In this document: piece after piece, positions 18,009-26,958 of the stretch
Layout of the letters: each line of letters begins with the position of its first letter
Numbering within the stretch: position 1 is the stretch's first letter
Assembly: GCA_022616535.1 (NCBI GenBank)
Contig: JAKEEM010000051.1
Span: forward strand, 1-64,000
Direction: 5' to 3'
Length of the DNA: 64,000 nucleotides
Source: Chlorobiota bacterium
GTDB taxonomy: Bacteria; Bacteroidota; Ignavibacteria; Tepidaquicellales; OLB5
Position numbers and translations under genes: made by a program
Notes under the pieces: generated by a model
The model's input: the letters and a program-made list of their open reading frames with translations, nothing else
Told to the model about the DNA's origin: nothing
Database searches by the model: none

Positions 18009-18203
18009 ATCTGTTAACATGAAAATTCAGCGACTCGCCTTGCATAATAATTAAAAAAAAAAATTATGTCAACTTTTTATGTTAAAATACTGCTACTACG
18101 TTAACGCAAATTTAACAATTATCCGATGTTTACAAAAATTTCCGTAACTTTCTTTTGGTATGCCTGCCAAAACTTTTGTCATTTTTTGATATAAGCTCGC
18201 AGC

Positions 18204-18300
18204 CATCCCCTCTCCCAATTGGAGACCCGCCTTTCCACGACTCCTGCGAGTCGTTGACTAGTGGAGCAACAGACAGAGGGAAACGAGGGTGAGGTTATCG
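18204..18300. repeat. CCCCTCTCC/GGTGAGGTT repeat with inserted hairpin
   Basis: The left edge CCCCTCTCCCAATTGGAGA and the right edge GAGGGAAACGAGGGTGAGG match the family seen intact at 18489-18527 and 55853-55905. The middle contains an additional perfect hairpin ACGACTCCTGCGAGTCGT (18237-18254) absent from those copies, so a second palindromic element seems nested in the first. Confidence 0.6.
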
Positions 18301-18488
18301 CCTAACGTATGGAAGCTCCTGTTTCAAAAAAACTAATTTAATATCTTAATTTAATGTCTTCAAAGCTAAATGTAAATGAATTTTAATTGTCCTGAACCCC
18401 AATCTGCATTTTAATGAAAAGTTTTAGGGTAATAGCTTTAAATTCCTTAATTAATCCACATCAGCTATAGACATCGACCGCTTAACAT

Positions 18489-18527
18489 CCCCTCTCCTCA
18501 TAGGAGAGGGGAACGAGGGGTGAGGTT
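18489..18527. repeat. Palindromic repeat CCCCTCTCCT...GGTGAGGTT, intact copy
   Basis: A perfect 10-bp stem CCCCTCTCCT / AGGAGAGGGG with loop CAT, followed by AACGAGGGGTGAGGTTA. The same tail occurs at 18285 and 55894, which defines a dispersed intergenic element. It lies downstream of the SDR gene that ends at 18555 and could terminate its transcript. Confidence 0.8.
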
Positions 18528-18554
18528 AAATAGCGGAGCCCGGAAACCTACTCG

Positions 18555-19232
18555 TCAAAAATTGCCTTTAATCAGCCCTTCGCTGTTTTGAATTATATCC
18601 TTTACTTCAAGAATATTTTTTGAATAGCCGTTTAACGCACAGTTAATCATAGCTATGCCGACTTCTTTTAAAGTGCAGGTAAACTTTGGCATTACGAGCT
18701 TCATAAACGGGTAAGATATTTGCCAGCCCCAATATGCTTTTAAAATTCTTCTCTGCCCTTTCGTAGGCTTCAAATATCCCGGGCGGAACATATAGGCATT
18801 TTTTCCGAAAATCTCCGATAAGCGGTTTTCTGTTTTCCCTTTGACTCTCGCCCACATATATTTCCCTTTTTCTGAGCTGTCAGTGCCGTAGCCGGAGATG
18901 TAAAAAAATTTAGCTTTGGGATTTTGTTTTTTAAATGTTTCGGCAAAATTAACAGTCAGCCCGTAAGTTATTTTATAATACTCGTCCTCACTCTTGCCAA
19001 TTGACGAAACTCCCGCACAGAAGAAACAAGTGTCATAGCCAGCCAGCTTATCTTCAATAGCTGAAAGGTCCGCAAAATCTTTAGTCAAAGATTCCGTGAG
19101 TTTGGGGTGATTTCTTCCGCTTGAGTGTCTGCCTATAACAAGAACTTTCTCAACCTCCGGGTGGGCAAGACACACGAGCAGCACTCCCTCGCCCACCATT
19201 CCTGTAGCGCCGGTTAGGATTATTTTAAGCAT
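18555..19232 (-). CDS. Atypical SDR / NAD(P)-binding protein
   Basis: A 225-residue Rossmann-fold protein related to atypical short-chain dehydrogenases such as the HTATIP2/YbjT group. The nucleotide loop is LTGATGMVGEG at residues 6-16. The TCFFCAGVSS segment (a C-A-G version of the usual A-G motif) and a FFYISGYGTDSS segment are present, and Y.AR.KG replaces a strict YxxxK. The substrate is unknown. It is a single-gene unit with the origin gap downstream and a repeat-rich gap upstream. Confidence 0.75.
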   Translation of the reverse strand: MLKIILTGATGMVGEGVLLVCLAHPEVEKVLVIGRHSSGRNHPKLTESLTKDFADLSAIEDKLAGYDTCFFCAGVSSIGKSEDEYYKITYGLTVNFAETFKKQNPKAKFFYISGYGTDSSEKGKYMWARVKGKTENRLSEIFGKNAYMFRPGYLKPTKGQRRILKAYWGWQISYPFMKLVMPKFTCTLKEVGIAMINCALNGYSKNILEVKDIIQNSEGLIKGNF

Positions 19233-19585
19233 AAGTTAGTTTGAATAACTCAATATAACATTTTGCAAGAAATTGATTTTAGCAAAAATTTTGACATTAT
19301 ATTATTAATAAATGCAAAGATGTTCGCCTGCCTGCAGGAAAGAACGTCCTAAAAAAATAAATAATAAAGCGGGGTGTTCAGTTAAACACCCCTACAGGAG
19401 TATTTTTAATATAACCGGAACAGTGGCGAGGACAAGTTTATTATTTGTAATTGATTATTTGATATTTATTTGACATTTGTCATTCGGAATTTGTCATTTC
19501 TTTTTATTCATTGTTCACCCGAACAAATTTAGGTATCTTTGCCAACCCCTGACCCCGAGGACTCGGGGGAAGGGTCTCGGTTTTT
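19233..19585. other. Intergenic gap between SDR gene and mnmE
   Basis: 353 bp without a supportable gene. It holds a degenerate GCCTGCCTGCAGG block (near 19327) and the hairpin at 19371-19392, then AT-rich sequence that must contain the mnmE promoter. The ATG of mnmE is preceded by GACCCCGAGGACTCGGGG, a short palindromic stretch that may be another repeat remnant or fold over the start region. Confidence 0.5.
19371..19392. repeat. Hairpin GGGGTGTT...AACACCCC
   Basis: An 8-bp perfect stem with loop CAGTTA, flanked by AAGC and TACAGGAG. It is similar in style to other CAGGGG/CCCCTAC hairpins in intergenic gaps of this window (30050). It is read as a dispersed palindromic element; a terminator role is possible. 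Confidence 0.6.
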
Positions 19586-20950
19586 ATGCCATACGATAAC
19601 AAAACCATATTCGCCCCGATATCAGCCGTAGGCGAGTCCGGAATCACCGTTTTCAGGATTTCCGGGCCGGAGATGTTTTCTATTATAAGTGACGTATTTT
19701 CAACAAGTAATGAGAGGTTTTCCAGGGTTGACTTCCAAAATTTTGCGACCCACACCTCGCACCACGGCTGGCTTTGGGATTCAGGTGAGCTTGTTGATGA
19801 AGTCATATTAACAATATTCCGCGCGCCTAATTCATACACCGGCGAAGATGTCACGGAGATTTCCTCGCACGGCGGCTCATATATTTACAGAAAAATTTGC
19901 TCGTTATTTATTAAGCAGGGAATAGACTATGCAGAGCCGGGTGAGTTTTCCAAACGCGCATATCTAAACGGCAAAATGGACCTTGCTCAGGCAGAAGCGG
20001 TGGCTGAACTGATTAAAGCAAAAACGGAAGAATCAAACAAGCTCGCGCTTAAGCAGCTTACGGGTGAGTTTTCAAAAAAAATAAATGAGCTTCGGGCAGA
20101 TTTGATTAATTACTGCTCACTGCTTGAGCTTGAGCTTGATTTTTCCGAGGAGGGGATTGACCTTGTTTCAAAAAACGAACTGCTTTCAAAAATTGATGGA
20201 ATTATTGAAAAATTCAATAAATTAACAAAATCTTATGAAAGCGGCAAAATTATACAAAATGGTGTCAATTTGGCAATCGTAGGTAAGCCAAATGTTGGTA
20301 AATCAACAATTTTCAATTATTTATTGAAAGAAAATAGAGCTATTGTAAGTGATATCCCCGGAACAACCCGTGATTACCTCCAGGAGCCGCTAATTATGGA
20401 AGGAATTCAATTCAACGTTATTGACACAGCGGGAATACGTAAGTCCGGAGATATAATTGAGGAAGAGGGTGTCAGGCGTTCCATCCAGAAAATTGACGAA
20501 TCGGATATAGTTTTAGAAATTGAGGATTTAACGGATTTGAAGTCCAGTGGCGCTGAGCTAGTCAATGATGTTGATACATCCAAAATTATAAAGATTTACA
20601 ACAAACTTGATTTATCAAGAAACGGAAAAATGGACGGTCTTTGTGTATCAGCTAAAACGGGAGCTAAAATGGGTGAATTGCAGAAAATAATTGTAAAAAA
20701 GGCAAAATCTTTAATGAAATCTGACCAAAGCTCCGATTTGATTATAACAAACCAAAGGCACAGGGATTGTTTGTTGAAATCATGTGAATTTCTTGTGAAC
20801 GCAAAAGAACAAATAAAACAGGGGGGTGGTAATGAATTGATTTCGTTTGAGATAAGAGCTGCAATGGATTCACTTTCTGAGATAATCGGCAAAACATCAA
20901 ATGTTGATATCTTGAATAATATCTTTTCTAAGTTTTGTATAGGGAAATAA
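19586..20950 (+). CDS. mnmE: tRNA U34 modification GTPase MnmE
   Basis: Works with MnmG to put a carboxymethylaminomethyl-type group on wobble uridine. The N-terminal tetrahydrofolate-binding domain begins IFAPISAVGESGITVFRISG and includes the motif PGEFSKRAYLNGKMDLAQAEAV. The central G domain has G1 VGKPNVGKST, G2/G3 IPGTTRD and DTAGIR, and G4-like NKLD. The C-terminus is the catalytic CIGK (residues 451-454). The length of 454 is normal. mnmG follows on the same strand after 371 bp, so coregulation is plausible but not a tight operon. Confidence 0.98.
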   Translation: MPYDNKTIFAPISAVGESGITVFRISGPEMFSIISDVFSTSNERFSRVDFQNFATHTSHHGWLWDSGELVDEVILTIFRAPNSYTGEDVTEISSHGGSYIYRKICSLFIKQGIDYAEPGEFSKRAYLNGKMDLAQAEAVAELIKAKTEESNKLALKQLTGEFSKKINELRADLINYCSLLELELDFSEEGIDLVSKNELLSKIDGIIEKFNKLTKSYESGKIIQNGVNLAIVGKPNVGKSTIFNYLLKENRAIVSDIPGTTRDYLQEPLIMEGIQFNVIDTAGIRKSGDIIEEEGVRRSIQKIDESDIVLEIEDLTDLKSSGAELVNDVDTSKIIKIYNKLDLSRNGKMDGLCVSAKTGAKMGELQKIIVKKAKSLMKSDQSSDLIITNQRHRDCLLKSCEFLVNAKEQIKQGGGNELISFEIRAAMDSLSEIIGKTSNVDILNNIFSKFCIGK

Positions 20951-21321
20951 CGTCAATTCAGAACCCGCCTAAGGAGGGTGCTTGCCTGCAGAAGGCAGGA
21001 AAGAATTCCATAACTACATCGATTAGCTTAGCAAACGATAGCAAAATAACCAATTTTACTATACCTTTGAACCATTTGAGACAAATAAGAAAATTGACTT
21101 TAATTTTCTTAAATTTTTAAGCATTTTTGTGTTTTGTATCACTACCTTCTGAAAATGTCGCACATGTGATTGTAAATTTCTTCAAATTTTGAGGTTTTTT
21201 TTAGAGAAAGTTCGTATCCCTTTCAGAAGGTATTGAGACAAAAAATGGTCCGAAATGGGTATAAATTCAACAAAAATAGCAAATGTTTCACGTGAAAACA
21301 TACACAAACTAAACGGGGCAA
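20951..21321. other. Gap between mnmE and mnmG
   Basis: 371 bp with no supportable gene. It contains a CCTGC/GCAGG hairpin near 20984, three copies of TTGAGACAAA (21076, 21233 and 21322, the last forming the mnmG start), and a 90-bp segment bounded by the perfect 12-bp inverted repeat TACCTTCTGAAA / TTTCAGAAGGTA. The mnmG promoter should be in the last 90 bp. Confidence 0.5.
21143..21232. repeat. 90-bp segment with perfect 12-bp terminal inverted repeats
   Basis: TACCTTCTGAAA at 21143-21154 and TTTCAGAAGGTA at 21221-21232 are exact complements with 66 bp between. This could be a small non-autonomous element, or a long-range stem in the mnmG leader RNA. No obvious target duplication is visible immediately outside. 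Confidence 0.6.
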
Positions 21322-23211
21322 TTGAGACAAAACTTGCCTAAATATTATGATATAATAGTAATCGGCGGAGGACATGCTGGTATTGAAGCAGCATGGACTG
21401 CTTCCCGAATGGGACTTTCCGTTGGCATGGTTACAATGGATTTGGATGCTATTGGCAGAATGTCCTGCAACCCGGCGATTGGTGGGTCTGCTAAAGGGCA
21501 TTTGGTTAAGGAAATCGATTCACTCGGAGGTGCTATGGGAAGAATTGCTGATGAAACCGGAATTCAGTTTAGAATGCTTAACCGCTCCAAAGGTCCCGCA
21601 ATATGGTCACCCCGCTGCCAAAACGACAGGGAACTATATTCAAAAGTTGCAAAAGAATATATTCTAAATTGTCCAAATGTGGAATTGATTCAGGATACTG
21701 TTGAAGAGCTAATTACTGAAAATAAAAAAGTGAGAGGTATTTTTACCTCCCTCGGACGTAAAATAGATTGCAACGCTGTCATTATTACAAGCGGCACTTT
21801 TTTAAATGCAGTCATGCATACAGGCCGCAGGCAAACAGAGGGGGGCAGGTTCGGCGAGAAATCCGCAAAGGGTCTTTCGAATTACCTGCTTAAAAACGGT
21901 TTAGTAACAGGCAGGCTAAAAACCGGAACTCCGCCCAGACTGGCTCTTAATACAATTGATTTTTCGAGCTGCGAAGAGCAGCCCGGAGATGAAAACCCAG
22001 CCCCGTTTTCTGTTTTTTCAAACGGTAATTTTCCGAAATTAAAACAAATATCATGCTATTTAACATACACAAATAAGGACACGCATGAGATTCTGCGGAC
22101 CGGATTTGATGATTCACCTATGTTTACAGGGAGAATTAAAGGTATCGGTCCACGCTACTGCCCTTCCATCGAGGATAAAATTTTCCGCTTTGCAGATAAG
22201 CCGCGCCACCAGATATTCCTTGAGCCGGAGGGACTTAATACAGACATTGTTTACATGAACGGCTTTTCATCAAGCCTGCCTGCAAATATACAGAAACAGG
22301 CGCTTAAAACTGTGCCCGGACTAGAAAACGCTAAAATGCTGCGAGCCGGCTATGCGGTTGAATATGATTTCCTGCCCACCCACCAAACAAAGCTCACGCT
22401 TGAAACCAGGCTGATTGAAGGGCTTTATGTTGCGGGACAAATCAACGGCACATCTGGTTACGAAGAGGCAGCAGCGCAGGGTCTGGTAGCGGGTATAAAT
22501 GCTGCATTAAAGATTCAGGACAAAGAGCCGTTTATACTCAAAAGAAATGAAGCATATATTGGTGTATTAATCGATGATTTAATCAATAAAACCCCCGATG
22601 AGCCGTATAGAATTTTCACTTCCTGTGCTGAATACCGGCTTATTTTAAGGCAGGATAACGCGGATGAACGCTTGATGAAATACGGCAGCAAATTCGGCTT
22701 AATTCCGGATGATATTTATAAAGATGTAGTTGAAAGGCAGGAACTTGTAAAAGAAGCAATCGGGTACTTTAAATCCACTTATGTTTCTCCCTCTGATGTT
22801 AATTCATACCTTAGTTCTGTCGGCTCACAGGAGCTAAAGCAATCGGATTCACTTTCACAGCTCATTAAGCGAAACGAAACAAAACTTCAGGATTTTCTTG
22901 AAACAGATTATTTTAACGAAAATATGCTTGTTGATGAATTGAAATCGAACATTGATGCTATGAACGAGATTGAAATTGAATTAAGATACGAGGGCTATAT
23001 TCAAAGGCAAATTGAGCAGGCAGAAAGCTTTAACCAGGTTGAAGGGATTGAAATACCGGAGGATTTTGATTTCGGCAAAATCAAATCGCTATCGACCGAA
23101 GGCAGGGAAAAGCTAAGTAAAGTCCGCCCGCGTTCAATAGGACAAGCTTCAAGAATTGCAGGGGTTTCACCCGCCGATGTTTCCATTTTAACGGTTTACA
23201 TCAAAGGATAG
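21322..23211 (+). CDS. mnmG: tRNA U34 modification enzyme MnmG (GidA)
   Basis: The FAD- and NADH-dependent partner of MnmE. The FAD-binding N-terminus is [20 protein letters not shown], followed by the family blocks [18 protein letters not shown] and LKTGTPPRL. The C-terminal helical domain that contacts MnmE ends with [19 protein letters not shown]. The 629-residue length is standard. An in-frame stop lies 12 bp upstream, so the TTG at 21322 is the earliest possible start, and no ATG is available before the FAD motif. Confidence 0.98.
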   Translation: MRQNLPKYYDIIVIGGGHAGIEAAWTASRMGLSVGMVTMDLDAIGRMSCNPAIGGSAKGHLVKEIDSLGGAMGRIADETGIQFRMLNRSKGPAIWSPRCQNDRELYSKVAKEYILNCPNVELIQDTVEELITENKKVRGIFTSLGRKIDCNAVIITSGTFLNAVMHTGRRQTEGGRFGEKSAKGLSNYLLKNGLVTGRLKTGTPPRLALNTIDFSSCEEQPGDENPAPFSVFSNGNFPKLKQISCYLTYTNKDTHEILRTGFDDSPMFTGRIKGIGPRYCPSIEDKIFRFADKPRHQIFLEPEGLNTDIVYMNGFSSSLPANIQKQALKTVPGLENAKMLRAGYAVEYDFLPTHQTKLTLETRLIEGLYVAGQINGTSGYEEAAAQGLVAGINAALKIQDKEPFILKRNEAYIGVLIDDLINKTPDEPYRIFTSCAEYRLILRQDNADERLMKYGSKFGLIPDDIYKDVVERQELVKEAIGYFKSTYVSPSDVNSYLSSVGSQELKQSDSLSQLIKRNETKLQDFLETDYFNENMLVDELKSNIDAMNEIEIELRYEGYIQRQIEQAESFNQVEGIEIPEDFDFGKIKSLSTEGREKLSKVRPRSIGQASRIAGVSPADVSILTVYIKG

Positions 23212-23257
23212 TTACAATAAACAATAAACAATTAGCAATAGGTAATAGAGTTGTAGC

Positions 23258-23276
23258 GTCCGTTCGCCGAACGGAC
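23258..23276 (+). repeat. Solitary REP palindrome between mnmG and rsmG
   Basis: Perfect 9+1+9 palindrome GTCCGTTCGCCGAACGGAC preceded by GTAGC and followed by ATTT. It is nearly identical to the palindrome at 48425 next to RAYT copy 2 (GTCCGTTCTCCGAACGGAC), so it is a likely off-site product of that transposase. Confidence 0.85.
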
Positions 23277-23302
23277 ATTTACCATGCTGTGTATTTCAAT
23301 TA

Positions 23303-23908
23303 ATGAATAAACCAGATAATTGGCAGGCAATCTTAAAGGAAAAACAGTTCAATGACCTTCTGATTGAATGGAATAAGAAAATTAACCTTGTTTCACGCAA
23401 AAAACCCGACGTTTTTGATTTAATTGAAGATAGTAAGCTTTTCTTTGAGGCGATTAATTTCACCCCCGGAAATAAAATCCTTGACTTAGGCACAGGCGGA
23501 GGATTTCCCGGGATTGTTATTGCACTCCACCACCCCGAAGCCGAGCTTACGCTTATTGATTCAATCCAAAAGAAAATAAATGTTGTATCCGATATTGTTA
23601 AGCAAATGGAGCTGCAAAATGTAAATGTAATTTGCGCAAGAGCGGAGGAAATTTCACAATCACCAGAGCATAAAAGTATATATGATTATGTCGTCGCCCG
23701 CTCGGTAACAGTGCTGCAGGATTTGGCAAAATGGTCAAAAGAGCTGTTAAAACCTTCAGGCAAGCTGGTGGCAGTTAAGGGAGGCGATATAAAAGGTGAG
23801 CTCAGCAAAACAAAAAGATTAAGTTTTGTTAAAAATGTCAGGAGAATAGAGAAAAATGAAAGAACAATAATAATTGTTGAACTAGCTAACTATCGAAAAA
23901 CTGGATAA
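23303..23908 (+). CDS. rsmG: 16S rRNA G527 N7-methyltransferase RsmG (GidB)
   Basis: Methylates G527 of 16S rRNA. The SAM-binding motif I is KILDLGTGGGFPGIVIAL, followed by the GidB blocks LTLIDSIQKKINVV and VVARSVTVLQDLAKW. At 201 residues it is slightly short but complete. It follows mnmG with a REP palindrome between them. Its last 23 bp overlap the 3' end of the convergent VOC-domain gene. Confidence 0.97.
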   Translation: MNKPDNWQAILKEKQFNDLLIEWNKKINLVSRKKPDVFDLIEDSKLFFEAINFTPGNKILDLGTGGGFPGIVIALHHPEAELTLIDSIQKKINVVSDIVKQMELQNVNVICARAEEISQSPEHKSIYDYVVARSVTVLQDLAKWSKELLKPSGKLVAVKGGDIKGELSKTKRLSFVKNVRRIEKNERTIIIVELANYRKTG

Positions 23909-24404
23909 GATTTCCGTCGGGATCAGCAATCAAAAAAGTCCTCTGTCCGGAAACCTCGTCGGTTACGACTTTGCCCCAAAAACTAACGCCAAGCAATTCA
24001 AGCTGTTTAATCCAGACGTCAAACTCCATGACTACAAACCCAAACTTATAATATCCAAGCAATTCCGTTCCTTTCTGATGGTCCTTCAAACATTCCTGCG
24101 GACTGAGCATTAGCTTAAGCTCTACAAGCTCAATCATAATCCCGCTCCCTGTTAATACCGCCTGTTTGAATCCCCGCTCTTCGGAATCAACCCTGTTCCT
24201 TTGTACAAGTCCAAGCGTTTTTTTATACCATGCAATCGAGCTATCAATGTTTTTTACTGTAATAGCTGTAAAATTAGGTTTTAACTGGATGGTACCAGAT
24301 TCAGATTTCGTAAAAGCATCCTGAGTGAAAGCTTGTAAGTTAAGGAGCGTAGAAAGTAATAAAAAAAGTATTTGAGGACATTTGAAATCTCTGTTTGTTT
24401 TCAT
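23886..24404 (-). CDS. Exported VOC/glyoxalase-fold protein
   Basis: A 172-residue protein with an N-terminal hydrophobic signal (CPQILFLLLSTLLNLQAF) and one vicinal-oxygen-chelate domain: FTAITVKNIDSSIAWYKKTLGL starts the first beta-alpha-beta-beta-beta module and FLIADPDGNLIQFF ends the second. The substrate is unknown; export to the periplasm is unusual for this mostly cytoplasmic family. The 3' end overlaps rsmG by 23 bp tail to tail. Confidence 0.82.
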   Translation of the reverse strand: MKTNRDFKCPQILFLLLSTLLNLQAFTQDAFTKSESGTIQLKPNFTAITVKNIDSSIAWYKKTLGLVQRNRVDSEERGFKQAVLTGSGIMIELVELKLMLSPQECLKDHQKGTELLGYYKFGFVVMEFDVWIKQLELLGVSFWGKVVTDEVSGQRTFLIADPDGNLIQFFDS

Positions 24405-24576
24405 AAAATCTAAATTAAAGGGATAGGGTTTTTAAATCAAGAGGGAAAGAGAGACTTATTTATGGCGGTACATTTCCGAATTCGTTACCTCTTAAGTAGT
24501 TCTGCAAACTTCAATTGAATTTAAAAGTTTATTGCTATAATTTAATAAATTCTTGAATTATTAAATTCAAACGGTA

Positions 24577-25224
24577 ATGTCTGAAAACATAGAAAAGATG
24601 AAATCACGCGCTTTAAAAATCATCAATATTCTTGAAAATGAATACCCCGATGCCAAATGTCATTTGAACTATGACAATCCCTTTCAATTGCTGGTGTCAA
24701 CAATACTCGCCGCCCAATGCACAGATGAAAGGGTAAACGCTGTTATGGGTCCGATGTATAAGAAGTACAAAATCCCGGGTGATTTCCTCAAGGTTAAACC
24801 TGAACAGCTTGAAAAAGAGCTAAGCTCAATAAACTTCTACAGGAATAAAACAAAAAGTGTTATCAACTGCTCCAAAGCGCTTGTAGAAAAACATAACGGC
24901 AAAGTTCCCCGAACTATGGACGAACTAACTGCACTGGCAGGAGTAGGCAGAAAGACGGCAAACGTAGTGCTTGGCAATTGTTTCGGTGTGCCTGCTATTA
25001 TGACAGATACTCATTTAAACCGAGTCACACAGAGGCTTGGACTTGTAGATACGGATGTCCCGGATAAAATTGAAGCCGAGCTGAAGCAAATCATTCCCGA
25101 AAACAAACAGGTTAAGTTTTCACACGTAATAGGAGAGCATGGGCGACAAATCTGTAAAGCTAGAAAACCACTATGCGATGATTGTGCTATTAATTCATAC
25201 TGTCCGAGCAAGGGGAAGGTTTAG
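24577..25224 (+). CDS. nth: Endonuclease III
   Basis: A DNA glycosylase/AP lyase that removes oxidised pyrimidines. The helix-hairpin-helix segment LAGVGRKTANVVLG contains the catalytic lysine (GRKTA), the conserved aspartate follows in VPAIMTDTHLNRV, and the 4Fe-4S cluster is the exact C-x6-C-x2-C-x5-C at the C-terminus (CKARKPLCDDCAINSYC). The 215-residue length is standard. It has its own 170-bp upstream region. Confidence 0.98.
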   Translation: MSENIEKMKSRALKIINILENEYPDAKCHLNYDNPFQLLVSTILAAQCTDERVNAVMGPMYKKYKIPGDFLKVKPEQLEKELSSINFYRNKTKSVINCSKALVEKHNGKVPRTMDELTALAGVGRKTANVVLGNCFGVPAIMTDTHLNRVTQRLGLVDTDVPDKIEAELKQIIPENKQVKFSHVIGEHGRQICKARKPLCDDCAINSYCPSKGKV

Positions 25225-25253
25225 TTTTTGGTATTATGAAATTAATAGAAACC

Positions 25254-25637
25254 TTAAAGCTTAAATGCTTTTGTGCATGGGTCGCAGTCAAACTTAAGCT
25301 CCTTGCCCAGGCATCTCCATTTTCCGCTTCGCTTTACATGCACATACGCCAAATCAACCGGCTGGCTAATTGTCCGACCGTCGGAAGTCGTTCCAGTTAT
25401 GTAAATCTCATAATATGAGGGGTCGTCGGCTTTTTTGTAGCTTATGCGTTCAACGTTTACTTTGATTTTCGGGTCATTATCACAGCAGGCACACCAGATA
25501 ACAACCCGGCTGATGTCTTCATCCTCAAAATAAGAGACTGTCTTTTCCGCCTGTTCTTTGGTTATCCATGCTAACTGGTCAGAATACGAGGTATTGATTG
25601 CAAAAACTAAAAATGCCATTAAAAGAACTTTCTTCAT
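25254..25637 (-). CDS. Small secreted cysteine-containing hypothetical
   Basis: No recognised family. The 127-residue product has signal peptide MKKVLLMAFLVFAINTSYS and cysteines in WCACCDND and in KFDCDPCTK near the C-terminus, which could form disulfides or bind metal. It starts 19 bp after the zinc-ribbon gene at 25657 on the same strand, so it could be the last gene of that cluster, though its function need not be related. Confidence 0.7.
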   Translation of the reverse strand: MKKVLLMAFLVFAINTSYSDQLAWITKEQAEKTVSYFEDEDISRVVIWCACCDNDPKIKVNVERISYKKADDPSYYEIYITGTTSDGRTISQPVDLAYVHVKRSGKWRCLGKELKFDCDPCTKAFKL

Positions 25638-25656
25638 TTTGTTCTAGAATTAATTT

Positions 25657-26415
25657 TTATGAAAATGCAGTAAAAAACGGGTTATTTAACCTTTCCTCCA
25701 TTTGTCTTTGGTAAAACTCTTTTTTGTCGGGCACGTTTTCCATTAAATAGCCGTAGTATTTTTTCCAGTATTCCTTCATTGCATTTTTATCGGTTCTTGA
25801 CCTCAATTTCTCTGAAAAAGCATGTTCTTCAGCTAAGTGATTTATTACATAATATTCGAGCACCCTCACCCTGTCATCCGGCTGGTAGGTGTTAACGGAA
25901 CCGCAGCTGTCACACTTTATATTGATTGCCATAAATGAATAAACGTTAATCGGAAGTTCGCCTGCACACTGGGTGCATTTGTGCATTTTCTTTTCGTCTA
26001 TGTGTTTTTTTACGTTTTCAAGAATTTTCCTCGCAGCCTTTGCGTAAACAGAAATGTTGTATTTTTCGTATTCGATTTCCACCCAATATTTAAACTCAGC
26101 TGCCTTTATTCTCTGTGCAGAAATATCATTTCCCGATGCACTGATTTTTTTCATCTCGGCTTCCATTTTGTCCCATCCGGCATCGGCTTTTTCCGAAAGC
26201 TGTGTTACGGTTTGATTCTTTAAACCGTTCGTAATATTATGAATAATCACGGTATCATACTGGATGTTGTTAATTACATCATTTAAAGGTCCCTCGGATT
26301 GCTGGAGGACTTCATAATACCGTGCTTCGAGTTTTTTTAAATACTCGCCCCACCTTGCAACAAGCGCCTGAAATTCAGGTGATGTTATATCTGCTGATTT
26401 ACCGAATAATCCCGT
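25657..26415 (-). CDS. Zinc-ribbon protein with apparent ACG start
   Basis: The ORF track begins at a GTG (26250), but the same frame stays open upstream to a TAA at 26419-26421. That extra stretch reads as normal protein (LFGKSADITSPEFQALVARW, then YLKKLEARYYEVLQQSEGPL). It contains no ATG, GTG or TTG before the 26250 GTG that fits; the natural N-terminus GLFGKS is preceded by ACG at 26415-26413 with GGGG about 10 bases upstream. The 252-residue reading has a charged helical N-terminal half and a CTQC...CDSC zinc ribbon near residue 145. The function is unknown. Either ACG initiates, or an ATG start has mutated or been misread. Confidence 0.65.
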   Translation of the reverse strand, partial: TGLFGKSADITSPEFQALVARWGEYLKKLEARYYEVLQQSEGPLNDVINNIQYDTVIIHNITNGLKNQTVTQLSEKADAGWDKMEAEMKKISASGNDISAQRIKAAEFKYWVEIEYEKYNISVYAKAARKILENVKKHIDEKKMHKCTQCAGELPINVYSFMAINIKCDSCGSVNTYQPDDRVRVLEYYVINHLAEEHAFSEKLRSRTDKNAMKEYWKKYYGYLMENVPDKKEFYQRQMEERLNNPFFTAFS

Positions 26416-26446
26416 AGATTAATGCCCCATAGATGGATATTTTTAA

Positions 26447-26953
26447 TTATACCCGTTCAAATAATTTGCTTCCGCAGAAAAGGCAATTATCGTACTGCAT
26501 TTCCTCTAGGCGAGGCGCTCCGCAGTTTTTGCATTTGTAGGTGCTTTGCTTTTCGCCTTTGAGTCCCTGTGAATATTTTGCTGTGCCTGTCGAAGCGTTT
26601 TTGAAAATATCGCCAAGTCCCGAAAACGGCTTAATCTTCTGATAGTACTCAAGCACCTTAGTTTCTATATCAAATCCGTTTATCGCCGATTGCAGCGGCT
26701 GATTTCCGCCTGCTTGTGCTGAATATTTTCCGATAATTGCCTCGTAAACGCGCCTCAGTTCGATTGGAAAAGCGCCTCGAACTATTTTCATTTCGGAGTT
26801 AAGGAGCTTTTCCTTCATTTCCTGTGAAAGCCCTTCTGATCCGTATGAATCCATTACGCCTTTCCATTTTGCATCGCCGCCTTTTTCCGCGTGGTAGGCG
26901 GACTGGAATGCCTGCTCAATTTCGGAATTAAAATTCATTACTGTGTCATCCAT
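26447..26953 (-). CDS. Zinc-ribbon hypothetical protein
   Basis: Not a recognised family. The 168-residue product is mostly helical (NSEIEQAFQSAYHAEKGGDA opens it) and ends with a zinc ribbon CKNCGAP...CLFCGSKL in the last 30 residues. It lies between the duplicated-repeat gene (5 bp upstream) and another zinc-ribbon protein (31 bp downstream), all on one strand. Shared zinc ribbons at such close spacing suggest the products work together, possibly in one complex; that is inference. Confidence 0.78.
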   Translation of the reverse strand: MDDTVMNFNSEIEQAFQSAYHAEKGGDAKWKGVMDSYGSEGLSQEMKEKLLNSEMKIVRGAFPIELRRVYEAIIGKYSAQAGGNQPLQSAINGFDIETKVLEYYQKIKPFSGLGDIFKNASTGTAKYSQGLKGEKQSTYKCKNCGAPRLEEMQYDNCLFCGSKLFERV

Positions 26954-26958
26954 TGTAT

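Larger units (their letters stand above)
17737..18554. other. Candidate origin (oriC) gap upstream of dnaA
   Basis: An 818-bp stretch without a convincing gene. The half next to dnaA is very AT-rich and carries 9-mers TTATTAACA (17902), its reverse complement (17917) and TTATTCACA (18000, full match to TTATNCACA). An A-rich run and AACTTTTTATGTTAA follow near 18050-18095 and could be an unwinding element. The half next to the SDR gene is different: it holds two GC-richer palindromic repeats (18204-18300 and 18489-18527). The origin call rests on dnaA linkage, the 9-mers and the mnmE-mnmG-rsmG cluster; GC skew was not computed. Confidence 0.5.
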
